Origin: Fibrobacter sp.
GTDB lineage: Bacteria > Fibrobacterota > Fibrobacteria > Fibrobacterales > Fibrobacteraceae
Length of the DNA stretch: 41,923 nucleotides
Assembly: GCA_017615055.1 (NCBI GenBank)
Contig: JAGAAW010000103.1
Span: 1 to 41,923 of the forward strand
Direction: 5' to 3'
Shown here: piece after piece, positions 25,547 through 33,081 of the stretch
Position numbering within the stretch: the stretch's first letter is position 1
Layout of the letters: the number at the start of each line of letters is the position of its first letter
Notes under the pieces: generated by a model
Told to the model about the DNA's origin: nothing
Databases searched by the model: none
What the model saw: the letters and a program-made list of their open reading frames with translations, nothing else
Program-made: the position numbers and the translations under genes

Positions 25547-25621
25547 GGCGGCTAGAGCCTGTCCTGAGCGACAGTCGAAGGAAGCCGCCATTCTTTATGT
25601 CATCCCCGCGTAGGCGGGGAT
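25547..25621 (+). terminator. ettA terminator-like hairpin with dispersed repeats
   Basis: Arms GGCGGCT (25547-25553) and AGCCGCC (25583-25589), preceded by five A's and followed by ATTCTTT, look like a bidirectional terminator. Its 29-nt loop holds a CCTGAGCGACAGTCGAAGG-type dispersed repeat (about 25561-25582). A second hairpin, ATCCCCGC (25602-25609) with GCGGGGAT (25614-25621) and loop GTAG, is itself a common dispersed element. Either may stop transcription from ettA or from the convergent membrane gene. Confidence 0.65.
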
Positions 25622-25629
25622 CTATTTAA

Positions 25630-26040
25630 TTATAAAATTGCGAAGAACTCCAGCAGTTCTTTCACGAAAATGCTTGTCAGGAGGAGGCAAATGACCAGAA
25701 TCGAACTTCTGGTTAGGGGCCTGTCTTGCCAGGTGTAGATCTTTTTCCTTATCTCGACCTGCTTCGTGAAAATGCTCGCTATTGTTGCGACAAAGAAGAT
25801 TGCGAAAAAGGTGATGATGTCCAGGAGTTGCAGCGGTCTCCCGGAAATGGGAGAGAGTCCGAATAGGTCGAGTGTGTCGTAAAAACTATCCAGTGCGAAA
25901 AACCAGAAGAGTAGGATAATGATGCCGAACAGTACAGGCTGCTCTTTCCATTGGATCTTGAAGACGTACTCAATTTTCTTGGTGCGGGTGTAATGAATCC
26001 CCAGGTAGAGCCCGCCAATGAATGCGAATATATCGTCCAT
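25630..26040 (-). CDS. Hypothetical membrane protein
   Basis: A 136-aa protein with three strongly hydrophobic segments (about residues 35-53, 70-90 and 112-135) and basic connecting loops. The first 30 residues contain an HYTRTKKIEYVFK stretch. Its function is not recognised. Six nt separate the ATG from a weak TAACTT -10-like sequence, so it may be another leaderless gene. Codon use is richer in A/T than in the conserved genes around it, as in the toxin-antitoxin region that follows. Confidence 0.55.
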   Translation of the reverse strand: MDDIFAFIGGLYLGIHYTRTKKIEYVFKIQWKEQPVLFGIIILLFWFFALDSFYDTLDLFGLSPISGRPLQLLDIITFFAIFFVATIASIFTKQVEIRKKIYTWQDRPLTRSSILVICLLLTSIFVKELLEFFAIL

Positions 26041-26158
26041 GGTTAAAAGTTAGGAATCTTTGTCGAGATTGTTCTTGTATTATGTTGGCTGCGGCGGTGT
26101 TCTTTAAAAAAAGATTGGTTCGTGATATTAAGGCTAATTTTTGGGAAATTGGTTTCCG

Positions 26159-26187
26159 TTGACATTTTTTGACGTTTGCTTTATATA
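26159..26187 (+). promoter_or_regulatory. Strong sigma-70-type promoter with no long gene directly behind it
   Basis: TTGACA (26159-26164), a 17-bp spacer and TATATA (26182-26187; TATATT at 26186-26191 is an alternative). The transcript would begin near 26195 and run through about 120 nt that has only a 12-codon ORF (26216-26254) before the toxin promoter. It could make a leader RNA for the toxin-antitoxin operon or a small RNA. Confidence 0.6.
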
Positions 26188-26281
26188 TATTGTGCGAGGA
26201 GTTTTTGTAGAATCGATGTGTTTTGATGCTATAGTTGTGTTGGTGATGGAGTAAATTCACTGAAAAACGTCTAAAAATGTA

Positions 26282-26314
26282 TTGACAAAAGTGTAAATAC
26301 AGGTTATATTTACA
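26282..26314 (+). promoter_or_regulatory. Promoter and operator of the toxin-antitoxin operon
   Basis: TTGACA (26282-26287), a 17-bp spacer and TATATT (26305-26310), only 4 nt before the toxin ATG. A perfect 8-bp inverted repeat, TGTAAATA (26292-26299) and TATTTACA (26307-26314) with a 7-nt gap, covers the spacer and the -10. A ribbon-helix-helix antitoxin bound there would block RNA polymerase, as expected for autoregulation. Confidence 0.8.
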
Positions 26315-26566
26315 ATGAAGATCGGAAAGCATGGACTTGAAAAGGCTGACGGAAGGAGTATCTACCCCGAGATGATGTTCCGCATCCTCCAGGAAAAGTT
26401 CGTGTCGGCACCGTCAAACCACGACGAAGATGCCGAACTCATCACTGGAAAGTGGGATGGAAAACTCTGGACAATCGTCGCGAACAGGAACACGGGAAAG
26501 GTAATCACAGCCCGAAGGGCGCACGGAAAGGAGATAAGGCTCTATGAAGAAAAGCATGGACGTTGA
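26315..26566 (+). CDS. BrnT/DUF4258-like toxin of a type II toxin-antitoxin pair
   Basis: An 83-aa basic protein. The N-terminal half (KHGLEKADGRSI and a following helix) and the C-terminal half (GKWDGKLWTIVANRNTGKVITARRAHGKEIRLYEE) follow the compact RelE/ParE-related fold of BrnT and DUF4258 proteins, in which a late strand ends in S/T-A-R and a basic-acidic helix closes the domain. BrnT-type toxins cleave RNA. The toxin comes first and the antitoxin second, the BrnTA order, with a 23-nt overlap. The promoter has a perfect inverted repeat. Which of the two families fits better is uncertain. Confidence 0.7.
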   Translation: MKIGKHGLEKADGRSIYPEMMFRILQEKFVSAPSNHDEDAELITGKWDGKLWTIVANRNTGKVITARRAHGKEIRLYEEKHGR

Positions 26567-26831
26567 TTTCTACAAGAAACATGACTTCGGCGACGAAATG
26601 CGCGAGGCTGTGGATTCCGGACGCGGTTTCGTCGGCGAGAATATGACTCCTGATCAGTTCTTCGCTATGGCGCGGGCTAGGAGTGAGGCAAGGAAGGCCG
26701 AGAAGGCATCGAAGGCCGTCACTATACGCATTCCCGTACGCGTAATTGAGGGCTACAAGAAGAAGGCTGCGTCTGATGGCGTGGGGTACCAGACGCTAAT
26801 GAATGAAGTCCTAGAAGCAGCCCTCGGCTAG
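26544..26831 (+). CDS. Ribbon-helix-helix antitoxin (BrnA/CopG-like)
   Basis: A 95-aa protein whose last 34 residues, with TIRIPVRVIEGYKKKAASDGVGYQTLMNEVLEAAL, match the ribbon-helix-helix DNA-binding domain of BrnA-type antitoxins, including the TIRIP strand and the GYQTLMNE helix. The N-terminal half is charged (DFYKKHDFGDEMREAVD, KAEKASK) and should wrap the toxin. It overlaps the toxin gene by 23 nt, and an AAGGAG sits before its ATG within the toxin. It probably binds the dyad at 26292-26314. Confidence 0.8.
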   Translation: MKKSMDVDFYKKHDFGDEMREAVDSGRGFVGENMTPDQFFAMARARSEARKAEKASKAVTIRIPVRVIEGYKKKAASDGVGYQTLMNEVLEAALG

Positions 26832-27059
26832 GATCTATTTTCTGAGTATACTTTTATTTATTCGGTTCCGCAGGCGAAAAACGGATTGATGTTGGCTACG
26901 GCGGGTGGAAGCCCTTGTGACTGTTAGTCCCTGCGGGCTTCCTTTGAAATGCTTTTTATCGTGGGCCTTCGTAGAAGGGGTTGTCTAATGTCTCTTTTAA
27001 CATAGTGATGAATTTGTCCCTTTTTTAGTTGAAAATTCAGATCTCCAACTGGCGTAATT
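26832..27059. other. Non-coding stretch after the antitoxin
   Basis: No gene was found. A hairpin with arms GGAAGCCC (26907-26914) and GGGCTTCC (26935-26942) and a 20-nt loop may end the toxin-antitoxin transcript, but it has only three T's directly after it. The rest is A/T-rich with no recognisable motif. Confidence 0.5.
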
Positions 27060-27170
27060 CTAGGCTATTAGAGCCTCGTTGTCAAGCAGTTTCATGCTCT
27101 TTTCCCGAAGTTTTTCGACAAGTTCGGGTATTAAAGAGTGGCTTAGAATAAATACTGCCAAAAATTTCAT
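27060..27170 (-). CDS. Possible 36-aa small protein downstream of the FloA-like gene
   Basis: A short frame starting MKFLAVFILSHSLIPELVEK and ending NEALIA. The ATG follows GAGAGA by 6 nt and lies 17 nt after the stop of the FloA-like gene on the same strand. Codon choice (GAA, CTT, AAG, GAC, AAC) is like that of the surrounding genes. The product would be a hydrophobic N-terminus followed by a charged amphipathic helix. It is too short to name, and could be chance. Confidence 0.4.
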   Translation of the reverse strand: MKFLAVFILSHSLIPELVEKLREKSMKLLDNEALIA

Positions 27171-27187
27171 TGATAATCTCTCGCTGG

Positions 27188-27604
27188 TTATATGATGCCG
27201 TTGAAGGACTTGTTTTTGGCGATGTTCTTTGCGACCTCAAGCATGTCGTCTCCGGCTAGGTCGAGTGCTGCGGCTTCCTTGAAATTGAGTTTGACGTTCG
27301 CCTTGTTTGCTGCAATGACAGCTTGAACTGTGCGGAGCACGTTGCCTCCGGCGAGGTGATGCGCTTCAAGCAGGTCTAATTCGATAGGGTAGCCTTCGCT
27401 GCGGCCAAGAACATACGCTTCAATGATTGTTTGTATTGGAACCTTGCGCAGTTTCATACTAACAAGTCTGAAATAGCTCACATTCACGTTGGAGTGCAAG
27501 GCCTTGATCCATTGGAAGAGTACTTGCAAAAGACCCATGCTGATGATGGATATTATAATGGCAATCGCGATGATAACGATTTTGCTGATGTACTGGACTT
27601 CCAC
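27188..27604 (-). CDS. Truncated or minimal FloA-like (flotillin-like) protein
   Basis: A 138-aa product read from GTG 27604, chosen because GGAGA lies 6 nt upstream; the frame also runs back to 27748. One membrane segment (about residues 6-25) is followed by sequence very close to the start of FloA: VSYFRLVSMKLRKVP, a LEAHHLAGGNVLRTVQAVIAANKANV segment and FKEAAALDLAGDDMLE. FloA is about 330 aa; the rest of the SPFH domain and the coiled-coil are absent, and no downstream frame continues the match. It is either a decaying gene or a membrane-anchored fragment kept for its own role. The clean start and intact frame argue mildly for the latter. Confidence 0.65.
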   Translation of the reverse strand: MEVQYISKIVIIAIAIIISIISMGLLQVLFQWIKALHSNVNVSYFRLVSMKLRKVPIQTIIEAYVLGRSEGYPIELDLLEAHHLAGGNVLRTVQAVIAANKANVKLNFKEAAALDLAGDDMLEVAKNIAKNKSFNGII

Positions 27605-27746
27605 AGATTTTCTCCGATATGATTTTTTTGTAATATACCCAATTTCACGCCATTCTGCAAGCGAAAACAAATGTTTTTGGCGCACGTTAGCCCGCTCTTT
27701 GCACGAATAATTGTATTTTTGTGATAAACATCTTGTAAACTGAGTC

Positions 27747-27791
27747 AACTAATAACTACAAACTATTAACTAATAACTGCGGCGAAGCCGC
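27747..27791. repeat. Short tandem units and hairpin before the ABC-2 permease gene
   Basis: AACTAATAACT occurs at 27747-27757 and 27768-27778, with a related ACAAACTATT between them, followed by the hairpin GCGGC-GAA-GCCGC at 27779-27791, 7 nt before the permease ATG. The hairpin is close enough to affect ribosome access. Confidence 0.55.
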
Positions 27792-27798
27792 TATACCC

Positions 27799-28443
27799 AT
27801 GCTCCACGTTTTTAGACACGAACTTCGCCTGATATTCCGGGATCCGCGCTTCTGGATTCCGTTCATCATCCCGCCGGTGATTCTCGCGGCGAGCCAGGCG
27901 ATTGCGGTTTCGCGGTACGGCGGGCAGATTATGGAAGGCATGGAAGGCTACATGATGCTCCTGCTAGGTTGCCTCATGGCCCCGATGGGTTCGCCCCTTG
28001 CGGGTGATTCTTTCGCGGGTGAACGCGAGCGCAATTCGCTCGAACTCCTGCAGCTTTCTCCGATTGCTCCGGCAAAGCTTTTCTGGGGCAAGCTCCTGGC
28101 GGTGGTGCCATTCCCGCTCGTATTCGCGCTTCTCGCGCAGTTCGGTTATTGGATTTCTCATCCCGAGATTTCTTCGACGGTTGCGGTTGCGTCCATGCTT
28201 GGGGCTGTTTCGGCAGCGCTTCTGACGACCTCTTTTTCGCTGATGCTTTCGCTCCGCGTAAAGACGGTCCGCGCGGCGACGCAGCTTTCGCTGTTCGTCG
28301 TGGTGCCGCTCCTCTTGCTGGTGCAGGTTTTCCACGAGACATTCCTGGGCGGGCTAGCAATCCCTGCGGCTACCGTGGCCGTGTGCCTTGTGCTGAGCGC
28401 CTTTACTGCAATTGTCAGCATGCGCAAGTTCGTGAGCATGTAA
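27799..28443 (+). CDS. ABC-2 type transporter permease
   Basis: A 214-aa integral membrane protein with about six hydrophobic segments. The SFAGERERNSLELLQLSPI segment (about residues 72-90) is the amphipathic coupling-helix region typical of ABC-2 export permeases such as NatB. No ATPase gene is next to it on either side; the only ABC ATPase nearby, ettA, is not a transporter component. It must pair with an ATPase encoded elsewhere, if it is active. The gene for a serine hydrolase starts 16 nt after its stop. The substrate cannot be told. Confidence 0.8.
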   Translation: MLHVFRHELRLIFRDPRFWIPFIIPPVILAASQAIAVSRYGGQIMEGMEGYMMLLLGCLMAPMGSPLAGDSFAGERERNSLELLQLSPIAPAKLFWGKLLAVVPFPLVFALLAQFGYWISHPEISSTVAVASMLGAVSAALLTTSFSLMLSLRVKTVRAATQLSLFVVVPLLLLVQVFHETFLGGLAIPAATVAVCLVLSAFTAIVSMRKFVSM

Positions 28444-28459
28444 TTCAACAAGGTTCTTG

Positions 28460-28999
28460 ATGCATTATCTGATTGTTCCCGGTTACAGCAATTCTGGTCC
28501 CACTCACTGGCAGACTTATTGGGCGAACAACATGCCCGATGCAAGCCGCGTTGAACAGCACGACTGGGAACACCCGCACAAGGCGGATTGGGTCGATACG
28601 CTCGACAGGACGGTGGCCGCAATCGAGTCCGATACGGTTCTCGTTTCGCACAGTCTGGGGGTCGCGACGACGGTCCTCTGGCTTATGCAGAAGGCGAGGG
28701 AAGGTGCCGTTCCGGCAAAAGTCAAGGGCGTGTTCCTCGTTGCGCCTGCGGATATCGACGTGATTGACATTGTCGAGGACTTTGCTCCGATGCCTTTGGA
28801 AAAGTTGCCGGTGCCCTCGTGCGTTGTCGCGAGCGAGAATGACGAGTACGTGACTATCGAACGTGCGCGTATGTTTGCGGAGGCGTGGGGCTCGATGTTC
28901 TTTGACGTGGGCCGCAAGGGGCATATCAATGCGCTTTCGAACCTCGGCGAATGGGAAGAGGGCCGTGCCCTCCTGAAGGAATTTGAAAAAATTCTGTAG
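28460..28999 (+). CDS. RBBP9/YdeN-type alpha/beta hydrolase
   Basis: A 179-aa serine hydrolase of the RBBP9/YdeN family (DUF1234). The start is ATG 28460 rather than the TTG before it. The fold opens with YLIVPGYSNSGPTHWQTYW, the family signature. The catalytic triad is visible: Ser in VSHSLG (about residue 66), Asp in SENDEY and His in KGHIN near the end. The natural substrate of these proteins is unknown. It lies 16 nt behind the ABC-2 permease and may be co-transcribed with it. A weak A/T hairpin followed by seven T's at about 29007-29025 may end the transcript. Confidence 0.85.
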   Translation: MHYLIVPGYSNSGPTHWQTYWANNMPDASRVEQHDWEHPHKADWVDTLDRTVAAIESDTVLVSHSLGVATTVLWLMQKAREGAVPAKVKGVFLVAPADIDVIDIVEDFAPMPLEKLPVPSCVVASENDEYVTIERARMFAEAWGSMFFDVGRKGHINALSNLGEWEEGRALLKEFEKIL

Positions 29000-29109
29000 G
29001 GACTGGTTTTCCTGAAAATTTTTTTGTAGATTGTGCTCAACTCGTTTCGGGTTGTGTCGGCTGTCGAGTGACGCCCTTTTATTATAGTGTAAAAATCTAG
29101 GGGACGATT

Positions 29110-30918
29110 GTGCCTCGCAAAAATGCGGAGGAAAATCGCGGATGCTTTATGCCCGCGATAGCTTGCCTCGTTATTATTTTACTTCTTTGCCTGGGGCGCG
29201 CGTGGTGCGGGGAGCGCGACGTGCCCGACAATGTTTCGCTCGATTTCGTAGATGCGAGCCTGCAGAATGTAGCCCGCTCGGTGTCGCTTGCCTATGGGGT
29301 GCCCGTGCTTGTGGATGCGGGTGCGGAAGCGCGTGTCACGTTTCACCTCGATGGCGTCGGGCTGCTGGAGGGTCTCACGTCGTTGTGTTCTACCCTCGGG
29401 CTCGAACTCATTCGCGACGGGACGGTGTTCCATATCCGCAGGCGGCTGGAACATGGCGAGAATTTTTTTCGGGTCGCGGATTCGCTTGTCTCGCTTGACG
29501 TGCGGGAGCGCGACGTTCGCGAGTTTATCCGGGATTTTTCTGCGAATACGGGCCTGAACGTGGTGGCTTCGCCCGATGTTGCGGGGCTTGTGAGCGGCCA
29601 TCTGGAATCCGTACCGCCCGAGACGGCGCTCCGGGTGCTGCTGGAATCGCATGGTTACCGCGTAAGGCGTGATGCGGACTGCTTTCGCGTGGAACGCTCG
29701 CGCAATTCTCCCGCGGGTGGCTCGGGCCCGAATGGCGCTGGTGCGAACGGCGCTTCGCCCGCGGGTGCAAATTCCGTGCCGGATATCGTTCAGGACGACT
29801 CTCTCTATACGGTAGAACTGGATGGCACCCCGCTGGACATCTTCCTCAAGGAATGTGCGCGAGTGGCGAATCTCAATCTGGTTTTATACGGCGACGTGCG
29901 CGAAAATTTGCGGATGCGTTTTGAACGTGTCCCGCTGGCGGATCTCCTGCAGTCGCTCTTTCGCGGGAGCCACTACACCTATGCGCTGGAATCAAATACT
30001 TTGTTTGTAACAGAACGCGGGGCGAAAAACGTGCTTTCGCGTACGGAACTTTACCCGTTGAAGGCTATGACGCCGGAGGCCCTCGTGCCGCAACTTTCCA
30101 AGCTGTTGCCGGGTTCGGGGCTTGTCGTGTCGGAAGTGAAGGAGCAAAACGCGCTGATGTTGCGCGGCTCGTCCGCAGAAATTGCGGAGGCTGTCGCCAT
30201 CCTCGAAAACCTGGACAGGGCCGCCATGCAGGTGACCATCTCGTGCGTAATCGTGGAACTCAAGCGCGGGCGCAACTTTGAAATCGGGCTCCATAGCGGG
30301 GCTACGCGCAAGACGGGCGAGAACGACCTGGGCGTGCGCGGATTCTGGGACTTCATGGGGAAGGACGTTTCCGCTTCGGGCGCATTCGGGAAAATCGGGA
30401 TTCTGCCGGCGCGTTTCGAGATGGAACTTGCCGCGATGGAGGAGAACAACAAGGCCGAAGTCCTTGCACGCCCGCGACTCACGACGTTGAACGGCTCAAA
30501 GGCGGAACTGAACGTGACGAACACGGTCTATTACCTGGTGAGCCAGGTTTCTGCGGATGGTTACCCGATTACAGACTACCGCTCGTTCAATGACGGCATC
30601 TCGCTGGAAATCACCCCGACGGTTACGCAGGGCGGGAGCATTACGCTGAACATTTCGCCCGAAATCAAGACGGCGGGGCGCTCGAGCGGCGATGGCCCGC
30701 GTGATATAAGCACGCGCAACCTGAAAACGGCTGTCACGCTGAAAAACGGCGAGACGCTTTGCTTGGGTGGGCTCGTGCGCAAGAGTAAATCCGAAGTGCG
30801 GAATGCGGTCCCGTTTCTCGGGAGCATCCCGTTTATCGGCAAACTATTCAGTTACGTGAGCGAGGTCGACGACGAGAGCGAACTTGCCATCTTCATTACG
30901 CCCGAGGTGGAATTTTGA
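29110..30918 (+). CDS. Secretin (GspD/PilQ-like outer-membrane channel)
   Basis: A 602-aa secretin. GTG 29110 follows AGGGG by 6 nt; ATG 29149 is an alternative. A signal segment (about residues 14-34) is followed by an STN/N0-like domain with VSLDFVDASLQNVARSVS, a repeat of the same type at about 236-300, N-type ring-building domains, and from about residue 375 the secretin core: VTISCVIVELKRG, VLARPRLTTLNGSKAELNV, then the VPFLGSIPFIGKLFSYV signature and the C-terminal LAIFITPEVEF. No lipobox or S-domain was seen. It heads an operon with a GspC-like protein and pseudopilins (overlapping starts), so a type II secretion or type IV pilus-like machine is the likely setting. Confidence 0.88.
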   Translation: MPRKNAEENRGCFMPAIACLVIILLLCLGRAWCGERDVPDNVSLDFVDASLQNVARSVSLAYGVPVLVDAGAEARVTFHLDGVGLLEGLTSLCSTLGLELIRDGTVFHIRRRLEHGENFFRVADSLVSLDVRERDVREFIRDFSANTGLNVVASPDVAGLVSGHLESVPPETALRVLLESHGYRVRRDADCFRVERSRNSPAGGSGPNGAGANGASPAGANSVPDIVQDDSLYTVELDGTPLDIFLKECARVANLNLVLYGDVRENLRMRFERVPLADLLQSLFRGSHYTYALESNTLFVTERGAKNVLSRTELYPLKAMTPEALVPQLSKLLPGSGLVVSEVKEQNALMLRGSSAEIAEAVAILENLDRAAMQVTISCVIVELKRGRNFEIGLHSGATRKTGENDLGVRGFWDFMGKDVSASGAFGKIGILPARFEMELAAMEENNKAEVLARPRLTTLNGSKAELNVTNTVYYLVSQVSADGYPITDYRSFNDGISLEITPTVTQGGSITLNISPEIKTAGRSSGDGPRDISTRNLKTAVTLKNGETLCLGGLVRKSKSEVRNAVPFLGSIPFIGKLFSYVSEVDDESELAIFITPEVEF

Positions 30919-32069
30919 TGTGGGGGCGAACGGCTTTTATGGAGGCGCATCTCTGGACCTGGGAGGTGGTGACGGGCTTTGACGGCGAACTAGACCCGGT
31001 GACGCTTCGCAGGCGATTTGCCGAGGATTTTCCGTCGGTTGCGCAGTCCTATTCGAGCGGGAAGTGCGTGGTGGAGCCTGTATTCCGGGAAATGGTGAGT
31101 TTCAACAGCACGGACGGGCGAAAGCACCGGTATCTCGTGATGCTTGCGAATGATAATGCAGCGGAAAAGGATGTTGCGAAACTGCGAGGGCGCGGAGACC
31201 GCGTATTGCCCCGGACGGCGATGCTCTACGGGTGTGCAGACAAACTAATGCGCGAGGAAAATGCTTGCGAAACGTGCGTAGGCGGCGATAATGCTTATTG
31301 TGGGTGTAGCCTGCGCGAAAGTTGCGGGAACTGCCGCTTCGCTTTCCTGGATAATGGCTGGCTGTACATCCTCGTCTTCTTTGAAGGAAGGCTTTGCCAC
31401 TGGAGCGAGGAACCTCAGTATAATAATAAAGAAAGCGTGCAGGAACGTCTCGGGCGGTTTGACGTTTTTCTCCGGAACGATGACCTGTTTTCGCGGGCAG
31501 AAAAATGGTACTGCTCGTTTATGGACGTAGGGAACGTGCAGGAACCGGAACGGCTTAGGTGGTTACGTCGTGCGGGTCGCGATCCGTTTTGGCGGGCACG
31601 GACCTGCGGGAAGGTTGTATGGCCGGCGCTTGCTGCGGGTGTAGCGCTGTTGCTTGCCGTTTCAACTTGGTGGAACGTTTCCCCGGGCGATGCTCCTGAA
31701 GTATTGTCGCCTGATGGCATGGAACTCCCGGCGCTCACGCCTCCGCCGGAGATGCGCCCGAGCGAAGAGCCGACTGCGCCGTTTAATAAGGAACGTGCGC
31801 AGTTTAACAAAGGCGATATTCTCGGCGCATCTGAACCCGGCGAAATTCATGCACAGATTAACAAGGAAATAAATGCGTGCGCTCTCCCTTCAATCCGCTT
31901 GCACGGCGTTGTGGCTGGCCGCATCTTCAGCGCATCGATTGCGGGCGCATCGCCTTCCTGGTATAGCGTTGGGGATACCCTCGGGCCCTTCGAAGTCGTT
32001 TCTATCGGGAAGGACCGTGTGCAGCTTGCCTGCGGGGGCGAAACTCGGGAGGTGCGCAATGGAATGTAA
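30918..32069 (+). CDS. GspC-like inner-membrane protein with Cys-rich cytoplasmic region
   Basis: A 383-aa protein, ATG 30918, overlapping the secretin stop (TGATG). Residues 1-230 look cytoplasmic and contain a Cys cluster at 117, 120, 128, 130, 136 and 139 (C-x2-C-x7-C-x-C-x5-C-x2-C), suggesting metal binding. A single membrane segment lies at 232-252. After a Pro-rich linker with three related NK-E/G phrases, residues 327-381 resemble the HR domain of GspC or PilP (IRLHGVVAG...SVGDTLGPFEVVSIGKDRVQLACGG), which contacts the secretin periplasmic domains. It probably joins the secretin to an inner-membrane platform. The N-terminal half matches nothing I recognise. Confidence 0.7.
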   Translation: MWGRTAFMEAHLWTWEVVTGFDGELDPVTLRRRFAEDFPSVAQSYSSGKCVVEPVFREMVSFNSTDGRKHRYLVMLANDNAAEKDVAKLRGRGDRVLPRTAMLYGCADKLMREENACETCVGGDNAYCGCSLRESCGNCRFAFLDNGWLYILVFFEGRLCHWSEEPQYNNKESVQERLGRFDVFLRNDDLFSRAEKWYCSFMDVGNVQEPERLRWLRRAGRDPFWRARTCGKVVWPALAAGVALLLAVSTWWNVSPGDAPEVLSPDGMELPALTPPPEMRPSEEPTAPFNKERAQFNKGDILGASEPGEIHAQINKEINACALPSIRLHGVVAGRIFSASIAGASPSWYSVGDTLGPFEVVSIGKDRVQLACGGETREVRNGM

Positions 32070-33081
32070 GCGCGGTTTCGTTCTGGGATTTGTCCTCGTG
32101 CTAATCCTTTCACTCACCATCCTGTTCGGTTGCCTCCTGCGGGTGCCGGGAAGCGTGCTGCGTTACACGAACCGCTATGCCCGCGAGGTGCAGACCGTCT
32201 ACGATGCGGAATCTGCAATCATTGCGAACCTGTCGGGATTCCCCGACGGGTTCTTTGCGGGGCTCCCGCCTGTGAGTGCCGAGGCAGTAGGCCCGTGGGG
32301 GCGTATATGTGCCCCGCTACAGGCCGGCGGGCATTCTATACCTGAAAATATACAGCATCCCTTACCTGCAAATACATTGCATCCTGCATCATCAAATACA
32401 GTCCCCACCCTCTGTGCATATTACGGCTCTCGCTATTCCCGCCTGCGTTTTGATGACTGGTACACCGCCATGGCACAGTACCGCGCAAACCTCCGCGAGT
32501 CTATCACGATGGCGAACGGCTTTCACGCTATGTCCGGCAACAGGCGCATCTTCCAACTAGATTCCGCAATAGCATTGCATGTGAGCGATGGCGACCTCAC
32601 GCTGGATTTCGATACGCACGCTCCTTCTGCGGCCTTCCTGGTCGATGGCTCCGTGAGCGTAAAGGGGCGTGCGAGTTTCGACACGCTGCGCATCTATGCC
32701 GAAGGCGAGGTGACCCTCGGCGGGGAAGTCTCGGTCGAGCATCTGGAGGTCTATTCCGGAGCGTCGCTGGAGGTGCGCTCCTCCTTCGCCTTTTCGGGCC
32801 TGCTCTATGCCCGCGATATCGTGACAATCCGCGACCGTGCGCGTGCAGGTTTCCCGAGCGTCGCCGTATCGCTCGGTTCGGGCGGCGGGCGTGTTGCCCT
32901 CATGAATCATGCCGCCTTCTCGGGCGTGCTTGCCGCACCCGGTGGCATAGTCGAACTGGATGATCCTGATAGCCTTTTCGGTGCAGCATACCCCGGAGCC
33001 GTGCACGACTCGGCCCACGCGCTCCTTCCCGCATTCTTTGAAGGCGAGGGCGTCGTCTTCCGGAGGGCTGCTCGGCTATGA
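32059..33081 (+). CDS. PilX-like / pseudopilin-like protein with beta-rich C-terminal part
   Basis: A 340-aa protein. ATG 32059 is preferred because GGGAGG lies at 32048-32052; the frame extends upstream only over the end of the previous gene. It starts MECKRGFVLGFVLVLILSL, a prepilin-like or PilX-like hydrophobic stretch after a short basic leader, then TNRYAREVQTVYDAESAI, as in PilX-type minor pilins. Residues 90-115 are an A/T-rich His/Pro/Asn stretch unlike the rest. From about 180 there are short hydrophobic strands with regular spacing (LVDGSVSVKGRASFDTLRIYA, GEVTLGGEVSVEHLEVYSG), suggesting a bactofilin-like beta-helix. The last 4 nt overlap the next gene. Confidence 0.65.
   Translation: MECKRGFVLGFVLVLILSLTILFGCLLRVPGSVLRYTNRYAREVQTVYDAESAIIANLSGFPDGFFAGLPPVSAEAVGPWGRICAPLQAGGHSIPENIQHPLPANTLHPASSNTVPTLCAYYGSRYSRLRFDDWYTAMAQYRANLRESITMANGFHAMSGNRRIFQLDSAIALHVSDGDLTLDFDTHAPSAAFLVDGSVSVKGRASFDTLRIYAEGEVTLGGEVSVEHLEVYSGASLEVRSSFAFSGLLYARDIVTIRDRARAGFPSVAVSLGSGGGRVALMNHAAFSGVLAAPGGIVELDDPDSLFGAAYPGAVHDSAHALLPAFFEGEGVVFRRAARL

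Noticed and set aside
27747..27791. Possible CRISPR-like array
   Set aside because: Only two 11-nt units 21 nt apart; no spacer/repeat regularity and no cas genes in the window.
31873..32058. N-terminal extension of the PilX-like gene
   Set aside because: It overlaps the GspC-like gene in another frame; the GGGAGG and prepilin-like start at 32059 fit better.
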